From: Nitrospira sp.
GTDB taxonomy: Bacteria; Nitrospirota; Nitrospiria; Nitrospirales; Nitrospiraceae
NCBI GenBank assembly: GCA_005116965.1
Contig: SWDG01000023.1
Span: 92,162-156,161, forward strand
Length of the DNA stretch: 64,000 bases
Reading direction: 5' to 3'
In this document: positions 17,421 through 24,551 of the stretch, in pieces
How positions within the stretch are numbered: the first letter of the stretch is position 1
How the letters are laid out: each line of letters begins with the position of its first letter
Program-made: the position numbers and the translations under genes
Notes under the pieces: generated by a model
Seen by the model: the letters and a program-made list of their open reading frames with translations, nothing else
Database searches by the model: none
What the model was told of the DNA's origin: nothing

Positions 17421-18671
17421 CTACCCCCCATGATCACTAGTTATAACTCGCACTTCAGGAATCGGGACGACAAATTGCCCGCCCCATTCACGTATGAAGG
17501 TCATTTGCTGCATGATCTCGTCTCGAAAGTTCCATGGCAGGATGAATACATAGTCTGGCTTGGTTTCAGCAATCTTTTCCGGAGCATGAATTGGTATATG
17601 CGTACCAGGCAAAAACTTCCCCTGCTTGTAGGGATTGCGGTCCACGGTGTATTCGATGAAATCCGAGCGTATTCCGCAATAATTGAGAAGCGTATTGCCT
17701 TTACCAGGCGCTCCATATCCGACGATGACTTTTCTTTTTCGCTTCGCCTCAATCAAGAACTCCAGCAACTTTCGCTTGGTCTCCTTGACCCGCTCCGCAA
17801 ACAACGCATACGTTTCGACTCGTTCAAAACCAGCCGTTTGCTCCCGTCGCTTTAGCTCACGATATCGATCCGTCATGCGATAGGTCGTATCATCGACGTG
17901 ATGGGCATAGATCCGGAGTGATCCTCCATGCGTAGACAGTTCTTCCACATCAAACAATGCCAAACCATGTGCCGCAAATACGCGCTCCACGGACAGGAGT
18001 GAGAAATAAAAGAAATGCTCGTGGTAAATGGTATCAAACTGATTCTCCTCCATCAGCTTCATCAAATGTGGAAACTCGATGGTGACGACACCCTGCGGCG
18101 CCAACAATAGTTTGGTACCGCCGACGAAGTCGTTCAAATCCGGCACCTGAGCCAGAACATTGTTTCCCGCGATAAGATCAGCTTTTTTACCCTGCTCAAC
18201 TAATTCGGCCGCAGTCTGTTTCCCGAAAAACTTTACCAGTGTTGGCACATTCTTTTTCCGCGCGACTTCCGCCACATTGGCTGCGGGTTCGACCCCAAGG
18301 ACCGGAATACCTTTGGCGACAAAATGTTGCAGCAAATAGCCGTCGTTACTCGCAAGTTCCACCACAAAACTCTTGGCAGTGAGCGCAAGTCGTTGCACGA
18401 TCATATCCGCATAGCGCTTTGCATGCTGCACCCAGCTGTCCGCGTAAGAGGAAAAGTAGGCATACTCGGTAAAGATATCCGACGGGCTGACATACTCGTG
18501 GAGCTGCACAAGCCAGCAATGCTCACAGACGTACACGTGCAAGGGATAGAACGGTTCCATGTGGTCCAATCGATCCTGGCTCACATAGCTTTCACAGAGT
18601 GGATGCATTCCGAGATCGACGAAGGTCCGGTGCAGCGGCGTTTGGCAAAATAAACAAGCATTGCTTCCCAT
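17421..18671 (-). CDS. NDP-sugar C-methyltransferase (SAM-dependent)
   Basis: A 416-residue three-domain methyltransferase. The N-terminus holds a zinc-binding Cys set (CLFC near residues 5-8 and CEHCW near 40), as in TylC3/Methyltransf_13 enzymes. The middle is a Rossmann SAM domain with VVELASNDGYLLQ near 86-98 and the catalytic-region IYHEHFFYFSL. The C-terminus is the second Rossmann-like Methyltransf_14 domain (VIVGYGAPGKGNTLL). Family members methylate a ring carbon of a keto-sugar nucleotide, giving branched sugars. I place the start at 18671 because AAGGGAAGG sits five bases upstream; an open frame extends farther but has no such site. The real partner epimerase appears to be the pseudogene just upstream, so the branched-sugar pathway may be incomplete. 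Confidence 0.88.
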   Translation of the reverse strand: MGSNACLFCQTPLHRTFVDLGMHPLCESYVSQDRLDHMEPFYPLHVYVCEHCWLVQLHEYVSPSDIFTEYAYFSSYADSWVQHAKRYADMIVQRLALTAKSFVVELASNDGYLLQHFVAKGIPVLGVEPAANVAEVARKKNVPTLVKFFGKQTAAELVEQGKKADLIAGNNVLAQVPDLNDFVGGTKLLLAPQGVVTIEFPHLMKLMEENQFDTIYHEHFFYFSLLSVERVFAAHGLALFDVEELSTHGGSLRIYAHHVDDTTYRMTDRYRELKRREQTAGFERVETYALFAERVKETKRKLLEFLIEAKRKRKVIVGYGAPGKGNTLLNYCGIRSDFIEYTVDRNPYKQGKFLPGTHIPIHAPEKIAETKPDYVFILPWNFRDEIMQQMTFIREWGGQFVVPIPEVRVITSDHGG

Positions 18672-18815
18672 GACTACCTTCCCTTTCATCGTTGTGGATC
18701 CACTCAATCGGACAACTACGCTGGCGTGCGGTGCTTCATGACCGGCAACCATGCAAGTTTATCGTCAACCACCCATCCTCCCGAAACTTTTTCAGGATAT
18801 TCAGGCACATGAAAC

Positions 18816-19198
18816 TCAATTCGCGATACGCTTGATCGGCAACTCCGGTCTGCTCCAATCCATCCTTCGATTCCAAAATCGTGGCGCGTAGGTCTGACAA
18901 CGATAATTGATGGCCAAGGTGGCTTTCTTAAAGCCTTTATCCATTGGATCGTTAGAAATCGTAGCCAGGTTCACAACGGCATCCACCCCCCTTGAGGGTT
19001 GAACGATTGATGGGCGCACATCGCCACAATATTGCTGATCGAGCAGGTGCTTGGGAAACAGTCCTCGCACCATAGAGACATTGAGCGAAGAACCTGGTAT
19101 CAAAACCAATGAATATTGCCGGCTGATAACTCTAGGGAAAGATGACGCAGCACCACAGGACCGATGTAGCCCATATTTCCTACAATCAGTACCTTCAT
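18816..19198 (-). pseudogene. Broken NAD-dependent sugar epimerase/dehydratase (SDR)
   Basis: Pieces of one extended-SDR gene appear in different frames. The ATG at 19198 opens MKVLIVGNMGYIGPVVLRHL, a proper Rossmann GxxGxxG start, which stops after 32 codons. A second frame then gives a FDTRFFAQCLYGA-like segment. A third gives CGDVR...GVDAVVNLATISNDP and LAINYRC, the D-x-R and N-x-A-x-x-S motifs expected in SDR sugar enzymes. After that the similarity ends and only about 80 more bases of unrelated-looking open frame remain, so the catalytic YxxxK half is missing. At least two frameshifts and a large deletion are needed. It lies between the C-methyltransferase and the DUF5989 gene. The trailing 145 bases to 18672 contain no recognisable gene. 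Confidence 0.72.
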
Positions 19199-19297
19199 TC
19201 TGCTCTCGCCGTGACAAAACGCCAGCTTAGTTGACCGTGACTGGTGTCAGCATGATTACTACAGAGGGCATTCACAGGAGCCAACGCTGCAGGCATC

Positions 19298-19450
19298 TCA
19301 AAATAGCGTGTAGATGAACGGTGCAACTGCCGACCCCTGTGTTAATACAATGAGACTGCCTAGCAGCACCAACACCAGTACAATAGGCAACAGCCAAAAC
19401 TTCTTGCGTTCTTTCATGAAGGCCCACAGTTCCCCTACGAACTCACCCAT
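19298..19450 (-). CDS. DUF5989-like small membrane protein
   Basis: A 50-residue protein. It begins MGEFVGELWAFMKERKKFWL, has one strongly hydrophobic helix (PIVLVLVLLGSLIVL, residues 22-36) and ends TQGSAVAPFIYTLF. The pattern FxxERKKFWLLP plus QGSAVAPFIYTLF is the DUF5989 signature as I recall it; these peptides accompany O-carbamoyltransferases and SxtJ proteins. It would sit in the inner membrane. Its position, immediately after the SxtJ-like gene (30 bases), reproduces the carbamoyltransferase-SxtJ-small protein order known from saxitoxin and many polysaccharide clusters. Its molecular job is unknown. Confidence 0.82.
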   Translation of the reverse strand: MGEFVGELWAFMKERKKFWLLPIVLVLVLLGSLIVLTQGSAVAPFIYTLF

Positions 19451-19480
19451 ACCCCACCTCCTTGACACACAGTCGACGAA

Positions 19481-19906
19481 TTAAAACTGAACTTTCATGT
19501 GACTTCTTGCTCGTGGTGTCCGAATTACGCGATACGTGGCGCTTGATTCAGAAAATGCTTGCCGCACTGTGCTCTTCCCCATTAGCCGGAAGATCAAGCC
19601 AATAGGGGTAATCAATCCATAAAACACGATGCTCAGCAAAATCCTGGTATTGATCCACCCCAGCACATGGCCGATCCACATCCAGCCCGTATGAAGAGGG
19701 CGGAGCAGCTGAGGAACGATCGCTCCCAGTAGAATCAGGAGCCCGCCCCCACCGATAACCCACTCCCGCATGGGCTCGCCCCGAAACACCAATGGCCATA
19801 GGCCAATAACGCAGAACACCGCCCCAACTAATAACCCAAAACTCCGGAGGTCTTTTGTTGTTGCTATCTGACTCACGTGATCCTCACTCAGATTAGTCGA
19901 GAGCAA
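19481..19906 (-). CDS. SxtJ-family membrane protein
   Basis: A 141-residue protein with three or four hydrophobic segments (about 22-40, 48-66, 70-85 and 88-108), a WMWIGHVLGWINTRILL stretch and a LITPIGLIFRLMGK motif that I associate with SxtJ-family proteins. Members are encoded beside NodU/CmcH-type carbamoyltransferases and are presumed to tether or assist them at the membrane, without direct proof. Its start overlaps the carbamoyltransferase stop by 14 bases, which implies coupled translation and roughly equal dosage. The C-terminal 25 residues are polar and likely cytoplasmic. Confidence 0.83.
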   Translation of the reverse strand: MLSTNLSEDHVSQIATTKDLRSFGLLVGAVFCVIGLWPLVFRGEPMREWVIGGGGLLILLGAIVPQLLRPLHTGWMWIGHVLGWINTRILLSIVFYGLITPIGLIFRLMGKSTVRQAFSESSATYRVIRTPRARSHMKVQF

Positions 19907-21737
19907 ACTCCTGTTTCCAATCCGTATCCCTTTCCAACGGCTTCTGGTCTTCCTTCTTCAGTACACAGTTTTCCAACACCAAGATATCCATTTCTGTTCG
20001 CATGAAACAGCGAAAGGCATCTTCCGGTGTACAGACAATCGGCTCTCCGCGCACATTGAAAGAGGTGTTAACCAATGTGGCATATCCGGTCCTCTCCTCG
20101 AAGGCCTTCAGCAGGTAATAATAGCGAGGATTCGTATCTTCGTGGACCGTCTGAATTCTCGCCGAGTAGTCGATATGTGTGACAGCTGGAATATCCGACC
20201 GAAGAACGTTGAGGAGTTCGATTCCCCACAGTCCTTTTTCACCCGAGTTAAATGGCAACCTGCGCTTCTCTTGCACGGGTGCCACCAAAAGCATATAGGG
20301 GCTGTCGCAATCCATCTGGAAATAACTATTCACCCGTTCACGTAGGACTGACGGCGCGAAGGGCCTGAACGATTCCCTGTACTTGATCTTGAGGTTCATG
20401 ACAGACTGCATTTTCGTATTGCGTGCATCTCCCAGAATACTCCGCCCACCTAATGACCGCGGCCCAAACTCCATGCGACCTTGAAACCAGCCCACGACTT
20501 TGCCCGCAGCAAGCTCTTCCGCTACTTGAGTGAATAGATCCTTCTCACCCAGTCGTACATAGGCAGCGCCGAGTTGTTTGAGTCTCAACTCAACCTCGTC
20601 GTTACTAAAGGCTGGCCCCAGATAACTGCCTTTCATCTGGTCTTTGACGTTATTCGCAGTTCTTGGCTTATTCTCGTACAGATGCCACGCGCTCAGCGCT
20701 GCGCCCAAGGCACCACCAGCGTCACCTGCTGCTGGCTGAATCCATATACCCTTGAATGGCCCCTCGCGTAAGACCCTTCCATTGCCCACACAGTTCAATG
20801 CTACCCCTCCAGCCATGCAGAGATAATCGACACCCGTCTCGCGGTGTATGGTCCTAGAAAGTCGCAACATCACCTCTTCGGTGACTTCTTGAATTGAGCG
20901 AGCCAAGTCCATTTCCCGTTGGGACAACTTCGATTCCGGTTGGCGAGGCGGGCCGCCAAATACCTCGTCAAACTTCCGGCTAGTCATTGTGAGCCCGGTG
21001 CAGTAATTGAAATACTCCATGTTCATTCGAAACGTCCCATCTGGCTTCAGATCCAGAAGGTGTTCATAGATAGCTTTCACATACTTCGGCTCTCCATAGG
21101 GAGCCAGACCCATCACCTTATATTCCCCCGAGTTAACCTTAAAGCCAGTGTAGTAGGTGAACGCCGAGTACAAGAGCCCCAGCGAGTGGGGAAAGGGAAT
21201 TTCCCACAACGGCGTCAGCGTGTTTCCTTCACCAAGCCATGCAGAAGTTGTGGCCCATTCCCCAACCCCGTCCATGCAGAGCACGCCGGATTTCTGATAG
21301 GGGGAGGCAAAGAATGCTGAGGCGGCGTGAGACTCATGGTGTTCGCCGAACAATAATTCAGGCAACTGCGCCTGATCCACACCCTCTATGCACGTCAGAA
21401 CCTCCTTCTGAAGCAATTTCCTCAGAAATAGCTTCTCTTTAAGCCACACGGGCATGGCGGCGAGAAATGACTGGATGCCTTTGGGTGAGAACCCTACGTA
21501 TGTTTCCAGAAGCCGTTCGAACTTAATAAGGGGCTTGTCATAGAACACTAAGTATTTGACATCCGTGATCTTAATGCCTGCTTGGGCGAGGCAGAATCGC
21601 ACTGCATGATGAGGAAAACTTGAATCATGCTTCTTACGTGTGAACCGTTCTTCCTGCGCGGCCGCAATAATCTCTCCCTCATGAACTAGACAAGCTGCGC
21701 TGTCATGATAGAACGCCGAAATGCCTAGTATATACAT
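19893..21737 (-). CDS. O-carbamoyltransferase (NodU/CmcH/SxtI family)
   Basis: A 614-residue enzyme expected to transfer carbamoyl from carbamoyl phosphate, via carbamoyl-adenylate, to a sugar hydroxyl. The N-terminal Kae1-like domain opens ILGISAFYHDSAACL and holds the metal-binding HHESHAASAFF motif near residues 132-142 and MDGVGEWATTS near 155. MAGGVALNCVGNGRV near 305 and PAAGDAGGALGAAL follow. The C-terminal YrdC-like part carries WFQGRMEFGPRSLGGRSIL and the late NTSFNVRGEPIVCTPEDA block. Length and motif order match full-length members. It is the first gene after a 306-base leader containing an ops-like element, so it heads the distal segment of the operon, followed by SxtJ and DUF5989 genes. 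Confidence 0.93.
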   Translation of the reverse strand: MYILGISAFYHDSAACLVHEGEIIAAAQEERFTRKKHDSSFPHHAVRFCLAQAGIKITDVKYLVFYDKPLIKFERLLETYVGFSPKGIQSFLAAMPVWLKEKLFLRKLLQKEVLTCIEGVDQAQLPELLFGEHHESHAASAFFASPYQKSGVLCMDGVGEWATTSAWLGEGNTLTPLWEIPFPHSLGLLYSAFTYYTGFKVNSGEYKVMGLAPYGEPKYVKAIYEHLLDLKPDGTFRMNMEYFNYCTGLTMTSRKFDEVFGGPPRQPESKLSQREMDLARSIQEVTEEVMLRLSRTIHRETGVDYLCMAGGVALNCVGNGRVLREGPFKGIWIQPAAGDAGGALGAALSAWHLYENKPRTANNVKDQMKGSYLGPAFSNDEVELRLKQLGAAYVRLGEKDLFTQVAEELAAGKVVGWFQGRMEFGPRSLGGRSILGDARNTKMQSVMNLKIKYRESFRPFAPSVLRERVNSYFQMDCDSPYMLLVAPVQEKRRLPFNSGEKGLWGIELLNVLRSDIPAVTHIDYSARIQTVHEDTNPRYYYLLKAFEERTGYATLVNTSFNVRGEPIVCTPEDAFRCFMRTEMDILVLENCVLKKEDQKPLERDTDWKQEFALD

Positions 21738-21870
21738 TGGCTTCTTTGCTCCTAAATCTAGCTAGCAGAAGTCCCTTCGACGGGATATTTCGACTTTATA
21801 ATCTCTACTGCAGCCCCACGGCCAACAATACTATTGCATTCTGGAAGTGAGTTTGTAGCGGCTCAAATCA

Positions 21871-21880
21871 GGCTACCGCC
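21871..21880 (-). promoter_or_regulatory. ops-like element (RfaH-family recruitment site)
   Basis: On the minus strand these bases read GGCGGTAGCC. The first nine are identical to the core of the Escherichia coli ops element (GGCGGTAGC), which pauses RNA polymerase and recruits RfaH through the exposed non-template strand. The placement is what would be expected: 164 bases after the end of a NusG/RfaH-like gene and 134 bases before the carbamoyltransferase start, in the untranslated leader of the long distal operon. GGC and GCC flank GGTA, so the non-template strand could form the small hairpin described for ops. Function is inferred from the sequence and position. Confidence 0.65.
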
Positions 21881-21951
21881 CATCCGATGTCAGCCACCGG
21901 GTCTTTTAAATAGAGAACGTTCGCCCAATCTTCTAGCTCTCCGCTGTAGAG

Positions 21952-21980
21952 CCTTGATCGAAAAAGGAGCCAGATCAAGG
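21952..21980 (-). other. Leader hairpin upstream of the ops-like site
   Basis: CCTTGATC and GATCAAGG form a perfect 8-base inverted repeat with a 13-base spacer. It lies between the antiterminator gene and the ops-like element, within the predicted leader RNA. No run of U follows on the minus strand, so it is not a standard intrinsic terminator. It may pause polymerase or mark an RNA end. Confidence 0.4.
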
Positions 21981-22043
21981 TCCCATCAAGAAACTTTATC
22001 AGCTTCCCCCCTAAACAGAGCAGAACATTCAAGTTTTGATTTT

Positions 22044-22541
22044 TCAGGCATTGACCACCCCTCGACGGTCAATAACAACTCGCGCCTGATAGGAAAGAGC
22101 CTTTAACAGCAACACCACGCGAGAGGTCCCGTTCAGTTTCTTCTCAAAGACCGTATCCAATCCGCACAGCGGTCCTTCGTGAATTCGCACAGCTTTGCCT
22201 GGCACAAGTGTGCCATCAGGAATTTCGATGGTACCGTCCACGGCTTGCCCCTTAATCGAATCGATGATCGAATCGTCCACAATCGAGGGACCGGCGCCGA
22301 ATGAGACAACACCCTTGACCCCTGTGGCATAACTAACTGCGCGATACTGAGCCGGCATCGCACACCGTACAAAGAGATACCCGGGAAACAAAGGCGTGGC
22401 TGATTTTCGATCCACCACGGACATGGGCTTGCCTTCTATCAGCATTGGAAGAAACACTTCCACTCCAAGCCGCTGAAGATTAGCTTCTGCAAACGCTTCG
22501 GAACGAGGCTTTGTCCTTACTGCATACCACTGCTTCATCAT
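22044..22541 (-). CDS. NusG-paralogue transcription antiterminator (RfaH/LoaP/UpxY-like)
   Basis: A 165-residue NusG-family protein. Residues 4-100 form the NGN domain (QWYAVRTKPRSEAFAEANL opening, then PLFPGYLFVRC), which binds RNA polymerase. Residues 112-165 form a KOW domain (GKAVRIHEGPLCGLDTVF). It is shorter than housekeeping NusG and sits inside a polysaccharide operon, which is the pattern of specialised paralogues such as RfaH, LoaP or UpxY that allow transcription of very long operons. It lies 12 bases after the DUF3473-type deacetylase, so it is made from the proximal part of the operon. The next gene is preceded by a leader with an ops-like sequence, its probable target. Confidence 0.9.
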   Translation of the reverse strand: MMKQWYAVRTKPRSEAFAEANLQRLGVEVFLPMLIEGKPMSVVDRKSATPLFPGYLFVRCAMPAQYRAVSYATGVKGVVSFGAGPSIVDDSIIDSIKGQAVDGTIEIPDGTLVPGKAVRIHEGPLCGLDTVFEKKLNGTSRVVLLLKALSYQARVVIDRRGVVNA

Positions 22542-22554
22542 TCACCGTAACTGT

Positions 22555-23469
22555 TTATCCAAACACTGCACATGGAGCCGCACCACCCTGTACCCGGGCT
22601 TGCCATATGTCACGGATTGGCTGAATGGCGTCGGATACAGGAGCAAACGCGAAATCACGCAACAGATACTGTAATCGTTGCTCGGTCCTCTCGAGATTTA
22701 GATAGTGGCGAAGTTTTGAAATCACGGACCCCTCCATTCGAGGTTGATCCGGATCAATCTCCCAAGGATGCAAATACATGACGAACTGAGTGCCAGTTTT
22801 TTCAAACTGCTTTAAAATCATCCTGGAAGCTGAATAAGGCAAGAGGCGAAAGTACCCCCCTCCGGGAGTAGGAAGCTGAATACCGCATAGATTCGCTGTA
22901 GGTAGAGCAACTTCAAAAATAGGGCCGGCAGTCGTAACGATCTCCTGCACACATCTCCGCATCCCAACTTTCTCCGAAGGTTGGAATCGAGCATATATAC
23001 TGGAGTCATAGAGATAGCCTTCTTCAACCAAAATCGGTAACGCCCACGGGGTTCGATCAGTGATCGAGAAGCTGGGTGCCCGATAGCCGAATACCATCTT
23101 TCCCGTCAACTCTTCCAAAATGCACTTGGACCGCCTGACGTCGTCCCGAAACTCACTTTCAGTCTGATTGGAAACTAACTCATGTCCGTAACCATGCGAT
23201 GCAATTTCATGCCCCTGTTTCGCCAACGCTTTGACCAACCCCGGATGTCTCTCCGCGACCCATCCCAAAACAAAAAATGTGGCCTTTGTTTCAGCATACG
23301 CCAAGAGCTCCGTGAGCCGAAGCGTATTCTGCTCAACACGACTTTCTAGTCGATCCCACTGTTGTCTTCTGGCATCGGACCAAAAGGCCGACACCTGAAA
23401 ATGTTCCTCCACATCAAATGAGAGAACATGTAGTACGCGCGCCTCTTGGATCTGCTGGTTGGAAGCCAT
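22555..23469 (-). CDS. Polysaccharide deacetylase, DUF3473/XrtA-locus type
   Basis: A 304-residue NodB-type deacetylase of the subfamily found in XrtA/PEP-CTERM exopolysaccharide loci (TIGR03006-like). LSFDVEEHF at residues 16-24 carries the first acidic metal motif, TKATFFVLGWVAERHP at 62-77 and HEIASHGYGHELVS at 86-99 the second. GYRAPSFSI near 127 and the late FVMYLHPWEIDPDQP near 228-242 are also present, the last being typical of the C-terminal DUF3473 part. There is no signal peptide. The ATG overlaps the stop of the glycosyl-phosphotransferase gene by one base (TAATG). It probably deacetylates amino sugars of the polymer or its lipid-linked precursor. Confidence 0.9.
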   Translation of the reverse strand: MASNQQIQEARVLHVLSFDVEEHFQVSAFWSDARRQQWDRLESRVEQNTLRLTELLAYAETKATFFVLGWVAERHPGLVKALAKQGHEIASHGYGHELVSNQTESEFRDDVRRSKCILEELTGKMVFGYRAPSFSITDRTPWALPILVEEGYLYDSSIYARFQPSEKVGMRRCVQEIVTTAGPIFEVALPTANLCGIQLPTPGGGYFRLLPYSASRMILKQFEKTGTQFVMYLHPWEIDPDQPRMEGSVISKLRHYLNLERTEQRLQYLLRDFAFAPVSDAIQPIRDIWQARVQGGAAPCAVFG

Positions 23470-24551
23470 TACTGCGCCCCTTCCCCGAGCAACATCACTC
23501 GCACCGTCTGCACCAAAACGCTCATATCGATCCCGAAGGACAACCGCTTGACGTAGTAGAGATCATATTGCAACTTCATATGGGCATCTTCCGCAGAGGC
23601 GCCATAGCGGAACTTCACCTGTGCCCATCCGGTGATGCCGGGCCTGACCGTGTGGCGCAAATCATAATAGGGAATGGTTTTTCGCAAGTCCTGCACGAAC
23701 ACCGGTCGCTCTGGGCGCGGCCCAACAAGACTCATCTCCCCTCGCAACACATTAATCAGCTGTGGGAACTCATCGACACGGGTCTTTCGCAGCCACCACC
23801 CGACGCGGGAGATGCGTGGATCGTCCGCTTGCGCCCATTGAGCCCCCGCATTTTCCGCATTTTGCACCATTGATCGAAACTTCCAGATCAAAAATGGCCG
23901 CCCGCGTAATCCGACACGGACCTGGCGATAAAACACGGGCCCTGATGAATCAACCTTAATCAAAAACGCGACGAGTAAGAATAGTGGAATCAGCACCAGT
24001 AATCCGCCGATTGCAACCATCATGTCACCGAACCGCTTCATGATACGGGTGACCATGCGTTGCTTGAAACCATTCGAAAACACTAGGACGCTCGGGCGAA
24101 GCGAATCAATTGAGAGGCGGCCCGAGACTTCTTCGAACAATTGATGCCCATCACGAACATCTATTCCCATCGCCTTCAAATCGAGCAGCTGTTCAACCGG
24201 CAGTACCGAGCGGCGATCTTCAAGGCAGACCACAACGGTGGTCACTCTCTGCTGTTCGACGACCCGTGCCACTTGTCCATGCGTGCCAATTACGCCAGGC
24301 ATATCCGGGTTCCTCTCCACTCGCTCATTCCTCCCTACGAGCACTCCGACAATCTCCGCCAGCCCAAGGCGTTGCAAACGTACGACTCGACAAAGTTCCC
24401 CGGCAAACTTTCCGCCCCCCAAGATGAGTATCCGCTTCCTAGGACTCAGTGCGTCCCACGTCGGATACATGCTTTCCGTGAAGCGGCACAACTGCAGGTT
24501 CTGCTCCACTGCAGTCTCCTTATTCGCCACTTCGTCCGGTCTTACCAGCAT
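23469..24551 (-). CDS. Polyprenyl-phosphate glycosyl-1-phosphate transferase (short form)
   Basis: A 360-residue initiating transferase (bacterial sugar transferase family) that moves a sugar-1-phosphate onto undecaprenyl phosphate to start the repeat unit. A Rossmann-like domain near residue 40 ([16 protein letters not shown]) is followed by one membrane helix ([19 protein letters not shown]). The catalytic region then has [41 protein letters not shown] and [10 protein letters not shown]. The usual four or five N-terminal helices of WbaP/EpsB-type proteins are absent; this is a short form, and no remnants of them are visible upstream because the kinase gene occupies that DNA. The start is uncertain: the ATG at 24551 overlaps the kinase gene by 32 bases, and TTG at 24581 or ATG at 24470 are possible. 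Confidence 0.87.
   Translation of the reverse strand: MLVRPDEVANKETAVEQNLQLCRFTESMYPTWDALSPRKRILILGGGKFAGELCRVVRLQRLGLAEIVGVLVGRNERVERNPDMPGVIGTHGQVARVVEQQRVTTVVVCLEDRRSVLPVEQLLDLKAMGIDVRDGHQLFEEVSGRLSIDSLRPSVLVFSNGFKQRMVTRIMKRFGDMMVAIGGLLVLIPLFLLVAFLIKVDSSGPVFYRQVRVGLRGRPFLIWKFRSMVQNAENAGAQWAQADDPRISRVGWWLRKTRVDEFPQLINVLRGEMSLVGPRPERPVFVQDLRKTIPYYDLRHTVRPGITGWAQVKFRYGASAEDAHMKLQYDLYYVKRLSFGIDMSVLVQTVRVMLLGEGAQ

Noticed and set aside
21952-21980. Intrinsic terminator between the antiterminator gene and the carbamoyltransferase
   Set aside because: The hairpin lacks a following U-run on the minus strand, so it is listed only as a leader hairpin.
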